Notes: a model not told the origin generated them from the letters alone. A DNA stretch of 64,000 nt from Desertimonas sp963733085 (GCA_963733085.1 CAVTBY010000010.1:558001-622000), one strand, 5' to 3'; positions 34,895 to 44,443 are shown, counted from the first letter of the stretch. Numbers and translations are program-made.

Positions 34895-37800
34895 CTATCC
34901 CGGCGGGACCAACTCACGCAGGAACGTGACGAGGAACTCGGCCGGTTCCCGTTTGCGTGGGATCGGGACGACGAGCTGGCGCTGGTCCTCCTTGTACTTG
35001 GCGTCGCGGGCGAGGCGGCGAAGCCTCGTCGCCTCGCTGAGCTTGAGCTCGAGCGGACCGACGCGGGCTTCACCAGGGCCGTACGAGCGGGTCGAGATGA
35101 CGACATCGGTGAGACCGAGCCGGTGGCATTCGGCGCGGAGGTGGGCAACCGTGAGCAACGCGTCTGCCGGCGGCGGGATCGGGCCATAGCGATCGATCCA
35201 CTCGGCGGCGATGTCGTCGACCGCCGCCGACGTCGTCACCGCGGCCAGCCGGCGGTAGGCCTCCAATCTGGCGGTCTCATTCGTGACGTAGTCGGGAGGC
35301 AAGTTGGCGTCGGTCGGCACATCGAGGCGGATCTCCCCGACGACCGGTTGCGGCTCGCCCTTCATCTCCGCGACCGCCTCGGTGACCATCTGGCAGTAGA
35401 GGTCGTAGCCGACGGCGGCGATGTGCCCAGACTGGGCCTCACCGAGCAGGTTGCCGGCGCCGCGGATCTCGAGGTCGCGCATCGCGATCTTGAACCCGCT
35501 GCCCAGCTCGGTGGCCTCACCGATCGTCTTCAGCCGCTCGTACGCCTCCTCGCTGAGGGCAACCTCGGGCGGGTGGAAGAGGTAGGCGTACGCCCGCTGG
35601 CCGCTGCGCCCGACGCGGCCGCGCAGCTGATGCAACTGGCCGAGCCCGAGGAGGTCGGCGCGCTCGACGACGAGCGTGTTCACCGTCGGCATGTCGATTC
35701 CCGACTCGATGATCGTCGTGCACACGAGGACGTCGAACTCGCCGTCCCAGAAGTCGACGACGACTTGCTCGAGGGCACCCTCGTCCATCTGCCCATGAGC
35801 CACTGCGATGCGCGCCTCGGGCACCAGTTCGCGTAGACGTGCGGCGGCCTGTTCGATCGAGCTGACCCGGTTGTGCACCCAGAACACCTGGCCCTCGCGC
35901 AGCAGTTCGCGGCGGATCGCCTCGACGGCAACGCGCTCGTCGTACCCGCCCACATAGGTGAGGATCGGCAGCCGATCGGCAGGCGGCGTATTGAGCAACG
36001 AAAGGTCGCGGATACCGACGAGGCTCATCTCCAGGGTGCGCGGGATCGGCGTCGCCGTCAACGTGAGCACGTCGACGTTCGTGCGCAGCTGCTTCATCGC
36101 TTCCTTGTGCTGCACGCCGAACCGCTGCTCCTCGTCGACAACGAGGAGACCGAGGTCCTTGAACTTCACGTCACCGGACAGCAGCCGGTGGGTCCCGATC
36201 ACGCAGTCGACCTCGCCGGACTTCAACCCGTCGACGACCTTGCGGGCCTGCCCGGGGGTGAGGAACCGGCTGAGCACTTCGACGCGCACGGGGAAGCCGG
36301 CGAACCGGTCGCCGAACGTCTGGCCGTGTTGCGTCGCCAGCAACGTCGTCGGTGCCATCACGGCGGCCTGCTTGCCGTCCTGGATCGCCTTGAACGCCGC
36401 CCGGATCGCCACCTCCGTCTTGCCGAACCCCACGTCCCCGCACACCAGACGGTCCATCGGATAGGGCCGCTCCATGTCGTCCTTGACGGCGATGATCGCC
36501 TCGCGTTGGTCGGGCGTCTCGACGTACGGGAAGGCGTCCTCCATCTCCGCCTGCCAGGGGGTGTCGCTGCCGAAGGCGTAGCCCGGCGTGGCGACCCGTT
36601 TCTGGTAGAGGACGACGAGCTCTTGGGCGATCTCGGTGACCGCCGAGCGGACCCGGTTCTTCGCCTTGGCGAAGTCGGAGCCGCCGAGGCGGTGCAGCGT
36701 CGGCGCCTCCCCACCGACGTACTGGCGGAGGGTGTCGATCTGGTCGGACGGCACATAGAGCTTGTCGTTGCCCTTGTAGGCGAGCAGCAGGTAGTCGCGC
36801 TCGACACCGCCGATCGAGCGCTTGACCATCCCTTCGTAGCGGCCGACGCCGTGGTGAAAGTGGACGACATACATGCCGGGATGGAGGTCCTCGAACACGC
36901 CGACCCCGTCGCGCCGACGCGGCCGCGGCCGTCGGTGGGCGCGCCGACGGCCGGTGAGGTCGCTCTCGGCGACGATCGCCAACCGCGCCGCCGGCAGCGT
37001 GACGCCGTGATGCAACGGAGCGACGGTGATCCGTCCACCCGGTGCAGCGAGGTCGACCGTGTCGCTGTCGACCACCGGCAGGTCGACACCCTGGTCGAGC
37101 AGCACCTCGCGCAGCCGAGTCGCCGAGCCGGTCCCGTCGGCGGCGACCACGACGCGGTATCCGTCGGAGATCAGCTGGGCGATCCGGCGGGCCAGCCCGG
37201 CGCCGTCGCCTGCGACAGGTCCCCACCCGGACGACTCGACGATTGGCGTGTCAGGTGACTCGGGCGCCGAATCGATCGACCAGAACGCGCCCCGGCCGCC
37301 GGCCAGGAGACGGTCCGGCTCGGCGTGGAGTCGAGGAAAGGTGAGGTCGCGTTCGCGTCCCCATGTCGACGCCAGGGCGGCGGCGAGGTCGTCCTCCTCG
37401 GCGAGCAGATCGATGGCGCGATCGCGGCTGCGTCGGGGCTCGACGAGGATGACCTTGGCGGAGTCCGGCAACACGTCGGTGATCAGCGTCGGTTCGGTAC
37501 CGTCGTCGAGCCACGGCAGCCAGCTCTCCATCCCCTCGAAGAACGCCCCCTCGGCGATGCGCTCCCATTGCTCGCGTCCCCACGGCTCGCGGGCGACGAG
37601 CCGGCGCGCCCGCTGGCGCAGCTCGTCGCTCGGCAGCAACTCGCGGGCGGGGAAGATCAACACCTCGGGGACGTCGGCGACGGAGCGCTGGTCGTTGACG
37701 CCGAACGTCGTCAGCCGGTCGACCTCGTCGCCCCACAGGTCGATGCGCACGGGCGAGTCGCCGGTCGAAGGGAAGACATCGATGATCGCTCCACGGCGGG

Positions 37801-38320
37801 CGAACTCACCACGGTGTTCGACGAGCTCCTCGCGGCGATAGCCGAAGTCGACGAGGCGGCGGCCCAGCTCGTCGGGATCGACGATGGCGCCGTGGCGCAC
37901 CACGATCGGCTCGGTGGTGAGGGCACCGGGACCGAGGCGCTGGAGGAGGGCACGCATGCTGGCGACGATGACGCGGGGGGTCCTTTCGGGATCGCGCAGC
38001 CGCCACAGCACCTCGAGGCGGCGACCCATCGTCTCGACGGACGGGCTCAGCCGCTCGAACGGCAGCGTCTCCCACGCAGGGAGTACGACGACGTCATCGG
38101 GATCGTCGACGAACTGGGTGAGGTCGTCCACCAATTGCCCGGCCATCGTGCCGGTCGGAGTGGCGACGACCAGCGGGCGGTGGTGTGACAATCGGGCGAG
38201 AGCCGCAAGGGAGATCGGACGGGCGATCTCGCTGATCGCCAGCCGCGCCCCAGGGTCTGCCAAGGCGCGCGTCAGCCCCGGCTCATCGCGCAGCAGCGGG
38301 GGGAGATCAGCTAATCGCAC
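34895..38320 (-). CDS. mfd: transcription-repair coupling factor
   Basis: Mfd removes RNA polymerase stalled at DNA lesions and recruits UvrA. The 1141-residue protein is full length. UvrB-homology modules occupy the first 350 residues (SLAALARLSHHRPLVVATPT, WGDEVDRLTTFGVNDQRS). A CarD/RNAP-interaction domain lies at about 474 (HPGMYVVHFHHGVGRYEGM), and the translocase follows, with Walker A GDVGFGKT ending at residue 635 and DEEQRFG at 728-731. TRG-type motifs and a C-terminal TRCF domain (GEIRLDVPTDANLPPDYVTNE) complete it. The GTG start has TACCCT 10 nt upstream. The N-terminal UvrB-like module keeps no ATPase motif, as expected. Confidence 0.97.
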   Translation of the reverse strand: MRLADLPPLLRDEPGLTRALADPGARLAISEIARPISLAALARLSHHRPLVVATPTGTMAGQLVDDLTQFVDDPDDVVVLPAWETLPFERLSPSVETMGRRLEVLWRLRDPERTPRVIVASMRALLQRLGPGALTTEPIVVRHGAIVDPDELGRRLVDFGYRREELVEHRGEFARRGAIIDVFPSTGDSPVRIDLWGDEVDRLTTFGVNDQRSVADVPEVLIFPARELLPSDELRQRARRLVAREPWGREQWERIAEGAFFEGMESWLPWLDDGTEPTLITDVLPDSAKVILVEPRRSRDRAIDLLAEEDDLAAALASTWGRERDLTFPRLHAEPDRLLAGGRGAFWSIDSAPESPDTPIVESSGWGPVAGDGAGLARRIAQLISDGYRVVVAADGTGSATRLREVLLDQGVDLPVVDSDTVDLAAPGGRITVAPLHHGVTLPAARLAIVAESDLTGRRRAHRRPRPRRRDGVGVFEDLHPGMYVVHFHHGVGRYEGMVKRSIGGVERDYLLLAYKGNDKLYVPSDQIDTLRQYVGGEAPTLHRLGGSDFAKAKNRVRSAVTEIAQELVVLYQKRVATPGYAFGSDTPWQAEMEDAFPYVETPDQREAIIAVKDDMERPYPMDRLVCGDVGFGKTEVAIRAAFKAIQDGKQAAVMAPTTLLATQHGQTFGDRFAGFPVRVEVLSRFLTPGQARKVVDGLKSGEVDCVIGTHRLLSGDVKFKDLGLLVVDEEQRFGVQHKEAMKQLRTNVDVLTLTATPIPRTLEMSLVGIRDLSLLNTPPADRLPILTYVGGYDERVAVEAIRRELLREGQVFWVHNRVSSIEQAAARLRELVPEARIAVAHGQMDEGALEQVVVDFWDGEFDVLVCTTIIESGIDMPTVNTLVVERADLLGLGQLHQLRGRVGRSGQRAYAYLFHPPEVALSEEAYERLKTIGEATELGSGFKIAMRDLEIRGAGNLLGEAQSGHIAAVGYDLYCQMVTEAVAEMKGEPQPVVGEIRLDVPTDANLPPDYVTNETARLEAYRRLAAVTTSAAVDDIAAEWIDRYGPIPPPADALLTVAHLRAECHRLGLTDVVISTRSYGPGEARVGPLELKLSEATRLRRLARDAKYKEDQRQLVVPIPRKREPAEFLVTFLRELVPPG

Positions 38321-38346
38321 GGGGTCGTCCAGGGTATCGGTACGAC

Positions 38347-38423
38347 GATCTGGGGAAGATCCGAGTCAAGACCGGTTCTGGGGAAGATCCGAGTCAGGGC
38401 CTGAAACGCATTCGCCCCAGATC
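38347..38423. repeat. tandem direct repeat inside an inverted repeat, between fpg/nei and mfd
   Basis: TCTGGGGAAGATCCGAGTCA occurs twice (38349-38368 and 38377-38396, a 28-bp period). GATCTGGGG at 38347-38355 pairs with CCCCAGATC at 38415-38423. The array fills the 108-bp spacer just upstream of mfd, so it could be a processing or regulatory hairpin. Confidence 0.7.
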
Positions 38424-38428
38424 GGGCG

Positions 38429-39292
38429 TCAGGCACGCGGGTACATCGACTGGCGGCGGGCGGGATGGAGGGCGAGGAGTCGGCGGGCACGATTGAGGTC
38501 GACGGAGCGCTTCGGCTCGATGGGTTGGCATCGCGGACACCACACAGTCACCCGCCCCCACGCGCTCTCTCGGTCGTCGCGGCCGTCGAGGGTCGTACCG
38601 CACAGCGGGCACGGACGGCCGCGCCGGCCGTAGATCCAGTGGTCGGCGGCGTGCAGGCGGCGGCCGGTCGTGTTCTGCGGGCCGCGCTCGGCGTTGGTGC
38701 GGATCACCGCCGTGCCGAGGGCGAGCAGACCAGACAAGTCGTCGATGCTCCCGATCGGCTGCTCCGGCGAGATGCCGACGATGAACGGCAACTCGACGGC
38801 GTAGACGTTGCCGAACCCGGCGACGTTGCGCTGATCGAGGAGCGCAGCGGCGAGTGGCTGGTCCGGCTCTTCCGCCATGCGTGAGGCCACGAGATCAAGG
38901 TCGGGGACCTCCGGCCCGCACAGGTCAGGCCCGAGATGACCGACGATGCTGCTCTCGTTGGCCGTGGCCACGACGCCGAGTATCGGCACGTCGACACCGG
39001 TCAGCCGGCCGTCCTCCATCCACAACTCGATGCGCCGCTTCCAGGCCGGGGCGTCGGCAGCCGGTCCGACGACGAACGTTCCGTCGAGGCGCAAGTGGGC
39101 GAACAGCGACCTGCCATCGTCGAAACGGACCAACAGGTGTTTGCCGTGGGCGTCAGCAGTGAGGAGCACGGAACCGGCGAAGTCGACGCCGACGAGACGC
39201 GGGTCGCGGGTGACAGTGCGCGCGCAGCGCTGGCCGGCGAATCGCCGGTTGATCCGCTCGGCCAATCGTCGGATCGTGTCACCTTCGGGCAT
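38429..39292 (-). CDS. Fpg/Nei family DNA glycosylase (Nei2 type)
   Basis: The enzyme excises oxidised bases and nicks the strand by beta-elimination. The 287-residue product starts MPEGDTIRRLA, so the catalytic Pro2-Glu3 become the active end after Met removal. It has the H2TH region (PLAAALLDQRNVAGFGNVYAVE) and a C-terminal zinc finger (CPLCGTTL and VWCPRCQ). The MPEGDT opening is typical of actinobacterial Nei2 proteins rather than Fpg (MPELPEV). It precedes mfd in the same direction, consistent with a repair operon, and follows pth by 7 bp. Confidence 0.93.
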   Translation of the reverse strand: MPEGDTIRRLAERINRRFAGQRCARTVTRDPRLVGVDFAGSVLLTADAHGKHLLVRFDDGRSLFAHLRLDGTFVVGPAADAPAWKRRIELWMEDGRLTGVDVPILGVVATANESSIVGHLGPDLCGPEVPDLDLVASRMAEEPDQPLAAALLDQRNVAGFGNVYAVELPFIVGISPEQPIGSIDDLSGLLALGTAVIRTNAERGPQNTTGRRLHAADHWIYGRRGRPCPLCGTTLDGRDDRESAWGRVTVWCPRCQPIEPKRSVDLNRARRLLALHPARRQSMYPRA

Positions 39293-39299
39293 CAGAGAA

Positions 39300-39899
39300 T
39301 CAGGCCTCGGCAGCGCGGACGTTGAAGCGTCGCATCGCCGCGTCCGGCCCGTCGGCGATCGTCAACTCGACGGCGTCGGCAGCCTCTTGCACGGCGACCC
39401 CGAACAGCTCGCGCTGGCGCGTCGGCAGGCGGTCGAGCACGTGGTCGGCGCCACGCTCCTTGGACGGCGGCTTGCCCACCCCGATGCGGACGCGTACGAA
39501 GTCGGTCGTACCGAGATGCGAGGCGATGCTGCGCAGCCCGTTGTGCCCGGCCAACCCACCCCCGACCTTGATCCGCAGGGTGGCCGGCGGAAGGTCGAGC
39601 TCGTCGTGGACGACGATGACCTGACTCGGTTCCTCGATCCGGTAGCGGCGCACCAGCGAGCGGACGGCCAGTCCGGAGTCGTTCATGTATGTCAGCGGGA
39701 AGGCAAGCACAGCACGCTCCTCGCCGATGCGCGACTCGGCAACGAGGGCGTTGTTGCGACCAGACTTGAGCGTGGCGTCGTGACGTCGGGCGAGTTCGGT
39801 GATGACCTGCTCACCGACGTTGTGGCGCGTGCCGGCGTACTGCTTTCCCGGGTTACCGAGTCCGACGACGAGCCAATCGAACGGCGTGGAGCGCTTCAT
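39300..39899 (-). CDS. pth: peptidyl-tRNA hydrolase
   Basis: Pth releases peptides from prematurely dissociated peptidyl-tRNA. The product of about 199 residues shows VVGLGNPGKQYAGTRHNVG with the catalytic histidine H26, FPLTYMNDSG with Asn, VVHDELDLP with Asp, and GGGLAGHNGLRSI. I chose the ATG of MKRSTPFDWLVVGLGNPG; a GTG four codons upstream is possible. It lies 27 bp after rplY, the standard actinobacterial pair, and 7 bp before the Nei2 gene. Confidence 0.96.
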   Translation of the reverse strand: MKRSTPFDWLVVGLGNPGKQYAGTRHNVGEQVITELARRHDATLKSGRNNALVAESRIGEERAVLAFPLTYMNDSGLAVRSLVRRYRIEEPSQVIVVHDELDLPPATLRIKVGGGLAGHNGLRSIASHLGTTDFVRVRIGVGKPPSKERGADHVLDRLPTRQRELFGVAVQEAADAVELTIADGPDAAMRRFNVRAAEA

Positions 39900-39926
39900 G
39901 GCGCGCCACACAACGCCGTCGACCAG

Positions 39927-40619
39927 CTACTCGGCGTCGGCTTCGGAATCGCCCTCGGCCGCGGGCGCTTCCGCAGCCTCGCCGCCTTCGGCCCCTTCGC
40001 CCTCGGCGGCTTCATGGGCAGCCTCGGCGAGCTCGGCATCGGCGGCCTCGATCTCGGCGACCTCGGCACGCATCGTCAGCACCGTGACGATCGGCATGTC
40101 CGGATCCCCGGCGGCAGTCACGCCCTCGGGCATCGGCACGTCCTCGAGACGGATCACCGTGTCCATCGTCATCGCGCTGACGTCGATCACGAACTCGGCC
40201 GGGATGTTGCGCGGTGTCGTCACGACCTCGATCGAGTCGACCGCCGGGTCGACCAGGCCGTTGTTCTGCTGCACCTCGATCGCTTCACCCTCGAGGCGCA
40301 GCGGAACCGCCACGGTGATCTGCTCGTCGAGGTTGACCTGGAGGAAGTCGATGTGGGCGATGTTGCGGCGCACGGGATGGCGCTGCAGGTCCTTGATGAT
40401 CGCCGGGTACACCCTGCCGTCAACCGTGAGGTCGAGCACCGTGTTGAGGCCGGCGGCGCCCGAGACCGCGTGCCGCAGCTCGCGGCGGTCGACGGTGACG
40501 GACAACGGATCCATACCGTGGCCGTACACGACGCCGGGAATGCGGTCCTCGCGGCGAAGGCGACGCGACGCGGCGCTCCCGGTCGGGCGGCCGGTGTTGG
40601 CAATGAGCACGGTAGGCAT
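39927..40619 (-). CDS. rplY: 50S ribosomal protein bL25 (CTC type, TL5-like)
   Basis: The 230-residue protein has the N-terminal 5S-rRNA-binding L25 domain (ASRRLRREDRIPGVVYGHGMDP, VYPAIIKDLQRHPVRRNIAHIDFLQV) and the C-terminal beta domain of long L25/CTC proteins (IPAEFVIDVSAMTMDTVIRLEDVPMPEGV). A low-complexity Ala/Glu tail (EAAEGEGAEGGEAAEAPAAEG) follows. AAGGAC lies upstream of the ATG. It forms an operon with pth, Nei2 and mfd on the minus strand. The acidic tail is common in high-GC actinobacteria. Confidence 0.96.
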   Translation of the reverse strand: MPTVLIANTGRPTGSAASRRLRREDRIPGVVYGHGMDPLSVTVDRRELRHAVSGAAGLNTVLDLTVDGRVYPAIIKDLQRHPVRRNIAHIDFLQVNLDEQITVAVPLRLEGEAIEVQQNNGLVDPAVDSIEVVTTPRNIPAEFVIDVSAMTMDTVIRLEDVPMPEGVTAAGDPDMPIVTVLTMRAEVAEIEAADAELAEAAHEAAEGEGAEGGEAAEAPAAEGDSEADAE

Positions 40620-40776
40620 GTGCGGGTCCTTGAATCAGGCTGATGGAGAAGGGTCGATCGACGTGGTGTTTCGGGGTCCCGAAACCGGCGGATCAGCCTA
40701 CCGGGACACCTGCGCCGACCGGACCCATCGGTCCGATGGGGTGAATCGGGTCGGCATCGGGAACGCTTTGAGGAGC

Positions 40777-42216
40777 ATGAACCGTCGGATGCCCACGCTG
40801 CTCCTCACCGCGACCGCGATGGCCGGCGTCGTCGCCGCCTCTGACACCGGAGTCGCCCTGGCATCGACGCCGCCCTCCACGCCGCCAGGCGGTGCGGTGT
40901 GCGGGACCATTCCCGACGGCCTCAACCTCACCATTCCCCAAGACGGCGGCGTGGCCGCGGTGCGGGCAGCCGGGACGGAGTTGCTCGACGCCCCGATCAC
41001 CGCCGCCCTTGACCTCGCGGTTCGCGGACCGGATGGAACTGTCTGGGTCCAAGCGGCGGTCCCCGATGGAGGGCACGGGGTCTACCGCATTCCCGCCGGC
41101 GGGCCGGCGACGCTCGTCGCCGGAGGCGAGGTCGCCTTGACCGGTGTCGGTTGGCTCGGCGGCCGGTCCGCCGCAGCCGTGATCGAAGCCAATGGGGAGG
41201 CGCTTCCGGACGACCCAGAAGGAATCGGCGCAGTCTTCGCCGACTTCGCAGACGGGACGCGGGTCGAGTTCTCCGAGGCCGGGGGCTGGGAGTGGGGTGT
41301 GAACACGGCCACCATCGGTGCCGACCGCGTTCTCGAACGGGGGACCTCAGAGGCCTACGAGTGGCACTCGGCGTTCGGCGCGGACGGCGAACCGCTGGAG
41401 GACTGGGCTTTGCCGGAAGAGGGCGAACCGGACGTGCCACCCGACCGCTGGTGGCCGGTCGCCGCCGGCGCCCGTCGACGTCGGCCAGCCGACGCTGAGC
41501 TGGGTCGAGCCGGTCACCGAGACGAACTGGAACGTTGTCGTGACCGACGCCGTGACGGGCCGCGAGCTTCGCCGCATCGACCTCGGCGAGGTCGGCACGT
41601 GGCCGGTCCACGCCGACTTCGACGGACGGTTCTGGGTCGGCACATTCGCCGATACCGAGGATCCCGAGACCGGCGAATGGGTGCCCGTCCGCATCGTCGC
41701 CGTCGACTCGGCCGCGACTGCAACCGGCAGCGATCGAGATCGCCTGCCCAGCGGGCACGATCGCGACGATCGACCGCGTGGGCGTCGCGGCCCCGCCGGC
41801 ACCGCCGACCACGTCCACGACGACGACCACGGCAGCACCGCCGACCACGGCAACCGGCCAGTGCGACGAGTACGTCGCCAGTGACCGTGCCTACCCGGTA
41901 GAGCGGTGCGAGCAGGGCATCGACGTCGTCGTCACCCAGATGATGCTCAACTTCCACGGCGCCACTCTCGACACCGACGGCTACTTCGGCCCGGCCACCG
42001 AAGAGGCGGTCCGGGCATTCCAGGCGAGCGCCGGGCTCGAAGTCGATGGGCTGGTCGGCCCCGACACGTTCGCGGCGCTGCTCACCAGCCGCCCCTCCCC
42101 CGGTGCCCGACAGTGACGGCAACGGCACCATCGACCCATGGGAGATGGCCGTCGACTGCACCCTCGACGTCTCGGTCCCGGAGTGGGCGTGCGCCGGCGA
42201 GTCAGCCGACAGCTAG
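40777..42216 (+). pseudogene. secreted peptidoglycan-binding-domain protein with three apparent frameshifts
   Basis: A signal peptide (PTLLLTATAMAGVVAASDTGVA) and a beta-rich domain (GVYRIPAGGPATLVAGGEVALTG) read in frame 1 to about 41465. The text continues in frame 2 (PPAPVDVGQPTLSWVEP) to about 41730, then in frame 3 (IEIACPAGTIATIDRVGVA, a Thr/Pro linker, and a PG_binding_1 domain LDTDGYFGPATEEAVRAFQ). After TSRPSPGA it returns to frame 1 (DSDGNGTIDPWEMAVDC, an EF-hand-like DxDGNG loop) up to a TAG at 42214. Each shift equals one extra base and lies in a GC palindrome or C-run. It is either a true pseudogene or a gene damaged by sequence errors. It converges with prs. Confidence 0.7.
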
Positions 42217-42223
42217 GACCGTT

Positions 42224-42268
42224 CTGTGTCAGCGAACACGACCGCCGACGTCGTGTTCGCTGACACAG
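42224..42268. terminator. family E palindrome: perfect 19-bp hairpin between convergent genes
   Basis: CTGTGTCAGCGAACACGAC (42224-42242) is perfectly complementary to 42250-42268 around the loop CGCCGAC. It lies between the secreted protein gene and prs, which converge, so it probably terminates both. It shares GTGTCAGC and the trailing ACGCCGG with the pair at 25996-26107. Confidence 0.85.
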
Positions 42269-42286
42269 ACGCCGGGGTGGGCGGGC

Positions 42287-43285
42287 TCAGGCGAGGTTCT
42301 CGCCGTGGAAGATCTCGCTCACGCTGGCATCGTCGAACACGGCGCCGAGCGCCTCAGCGATCAGCGGGGCGATCGACAGCACCTCGATCTTGGGGATCTG
42401 CTTGTCCGGCGGCAACGGCAGCGTGTTGGTGAGCACGATGCGCTCGATCGGCGAGTTCTTCAGGCGGTCGATCGCCGGTCCTGACAGCACGCCGTGGGTC
42501 GCCATCGCCCACACCTCCGTCGCACCGCGTTCGAGGAGCAACTCGGAGGCTGAACAGACGGTGCTCGCGGTGTCGATCATGTCGTCCGTGAGCACGCAGA
42601 GGCGTCCGTCGACGTCGCCGATCACCTCGATCGTCTCGGCGACGTTCGCCGTGCCCTTGGGCCGGCGCTTGTAGCAGAACGCCAGGTCGGCGCCGCAGTC
42701 GCCGAGGTGCTGGGCCATCCGCTCGGCGACCTTGATGCGTCCGGCGTCGGGTGACACGATCACCGGAGCGTTGGCATTGGCCCGCACATAGTCCTCGAGC
42801 ACCGGCAGGGCGGTGAGGTGGTCGACCGGGCCGTCGAAGAAGCCCTGGATCTGCCCGGCGTGCAGATCGATCGAGATCATCCGCTTGGCGCCGGCGGCCT
42901 TGAACATGTCGGCGATCAGCCGGGCGGTGATCGGTTCGCGACCCTCGGCCTTGCGGTCCTGGCGGGCGTAGCCGTAGTACGGGCAGACGGCAGTGATCCG
43001 CTTCGCCGACGCCCGGTAGGCGGCGTCGATCATGATCAGCTGCTCCATGATCGAGTCGTTGACGGAACGGTCGTCGACGCCGTAGTGGCTCTGGATGATG
43101 AACACGTCGTCACCACGCACACTCTCGGCAAACCGCGGTTTGAGCTCGCCGTTGGCGAACTGGACGATGTTGGCCTGGCCGAGGGAGATGCCGAGGTGAT
43201 CGGCGATCTCGGTCGCGAGGTCCGGGTGGGTGCGGCCGGTGTACAGGGCCAACCGCTTCGTGGTGACCTTCTCGATCTCGGTCAC
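42287..43285 (-). CDS. prs: ribose-phosphate pyrophosphokinase (PRPP synthase)
   Basis: The enzyme makes PRPP from ribose-5-phosphate and ATP for nucleotide, His and Trp synthesis. The 332-residue protein has FANGELKPRFAESVRGDDVFIIQ-type text at residues 43-65, YYGYARQDRKAEGREPITA, DLHAGQIQGFFDGPVDHL, VSPDAGRIKVAE and the PRPP loop VLTDDMIDTASTV. Full length and class I. It follows glmU by 22 bp on the minus strand, as in other actinobacteria. A 19-bp hairpin after its stop is a likely terminator. Confidence 0.97.
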   Translation of the reverse strand: MTEIEKVTTKRLALYTGRTHPDLATEIADHLGISLGQANIVQFANGELKPRFAESVRGDDVFIIQSHYGVDDRSVNDSIMEQLIMIDAAYRASAKRITAVCPYYGYARQDRKAEGREPITARLIADMFKAAGAKRMISIDLHAGQIQGFFDGPVDHLTALPVLEDYVRANANAPVIVSPDAGRIKVAERMAQHLGDCGADLAFCYKRRPKGTANVAETIEVIGDVDGRLCVLTDDMIDTASTVCSASELLLERGATEVWAMATHGVLSGPAIDRLKNSPIERIVLTNTLPLPPDKQIPKIEVLSIAPLIAEALGAVFDDASVSEIFHGENLA

Positions 43286-43307
43286 GTGAGAGCTTTCCCC
43301 GGCACTG

Positions 43308-44390
43308 TCACTGCTGTGCAGTGTAGAAGGGACCGGTGACCTCTTCGTTCGCCACGACCGTGCCGGGAGGGAGCGCCGCGTACGGCCCCACTCGCGCCCC
43401 GCTGCCGATCGTCGCCGATGTGCCCACGGAGTACTGCACCGTCGCCCGCTCCCCCACCTTGCAATCGATCAGCCTGGTGTTCGGGCCGATCTCGCAACGG
43501 TTGCCGACGACCGTCGACCCGTGCAGCATCGTCCCCGGGTAGAGCGTGACGTCACGCCCGAGATCGACGGTGACGTCGATGAACGTCTGGCGCGGGTCGA
43601 GCATCGTCACGCCGTTGAGCAGCCAGCGCCGATTGGTGCGGGCGCGCAGCTCGCGTTCGGCGAGGGCCAGTTGCCAGCGGTCGTTGACGCCCTGCGTCTC
43701 GCCGGCCGGAGCCATGACGCAGTCCACACGGTGGCCCATTGCCGCCAGCGATCCGACGACATCGGTGAGGTAGTACTCGCCTTGGGCGTTGTCCGGGGAC
43801 AGATGGCGCAAGGCCGGGCCGAGCAGATCCCTGCGGAAGGCGTAGATGCTCGTGCAGACCTCGCGGATGTCCCGCTCCGCTGGACTGGCGTCGCGCTGTT
43901 CGACGATGCGCACCACTCGGTCGTCGGCGCCGCGGACGATGCGGCCGTAGCCGGTCGGGTCGTCGAGCTCGGAGGCCAGCACCGTGACGGCGTTGTCGTT
44001 GGCCACGTGGGCGACCACCAGCTCGTCGAGCGTCTCCGGACGCAGCAGCGGGGTGTCGCCGGGGAGCACGACGACCGTCGACTCGTCGTCGAGGTCATCG
44101 CCCGGGATAGCCGTCATCCCGCAGGCTGCGGCGTCGCCGGTGCCGCGCTGTTCGAGCTGCTCAGCGAAGGTGATGTTCGCCCACGGCGGCGCGAGCTTGG
44201 AGATCTTGGTCGTGACCTTCTCGGCGTGGTGACCGACGACGACTGCCGTCGTGGCCGGGCGCAGCCTCTGGAGAGCCTCGATGACGTGAAGGACCATCGC
44301 CCGGCCACAGATCATGTGCAGCGGCTTGGGCCGGTCCGAGCGCATCCGCGTTCCCTCGCCGGCGGCGAGGACGATCGCAGACACGGTCAC
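43308..44390 (-). CDS. glmU: N-acetylglucosamine-1-phosphate uridylyltransferase, GlmU lacking most of the acetyltransferase helix
   Basis: The N-terminal pyrophosphorylase domain is complete: LAAGEGTRMRSDRPKPLH at residues 8-25, EQRGTGDAA, LPGDTPLL, GYGRIVR, YLTDVV and GVNDRWQLA. The C-terminal left-handed beta-helix begins (GVTMLDPRQTFIDVTVDLGRDV, LYPGTMLHGSTVVG) but ends after about five coils at residue 360. Usual GlmU proteins have 450-490 residues. The region with the acetyltransferase catalytic histidine and the acetyl-CoA site is absent. Only 22 bp separate the stop from prs, so there is no hidden continuation. UDP-GlcNAc synthesis would need another acetyltransferase. The context (ispE, tRNA-Gln, glmU, prs) is the standard one. 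Confidence 0.93.
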   Translation of the reverse strand: MTVSAIVLAAGEGTRMRSDRPKPLHMICGRAMVLHVIEALQRLRPATTAVVVGHHAEKVTTKISKLAPPWANITFAEQLEQRGTGDAAACGMTAIPGDDLDDESTVVVLPGDTPLLRPETLDELVVAHVANDNAVTVLASELDDPTGYGRIVRGADDRVVRIVEQRDASPAERDIREVCTSIYAFRRDLLGPALRHLSPDNAQGEYYLTDVVGSLAAMGHRVDCVMAPAGETQGVNDRWQLALAERELRARTNRRWLLNGVTMLDPRQTFIDVTVDLGRDVTLYPGTMLHGSTVVGNRCEIGPNTRLIDCKVGERATVQYSVGTSATIGSGARVGPYAALPPGTVVANEEVTGPFYTAQQ

Positions 44391-44443
44391 AGCACAGGTC
44401 TACCGCGTCGCGACTGCGATCTCGCGTCAATCGAGGTGTGGCG

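Noticed and set aside
43286..43307. A frameshift hiding the rest of GlmU
   Set aside because: Only 22 bp separate the stop from prs and none of the three frames can hold the missing 90 or more residues.
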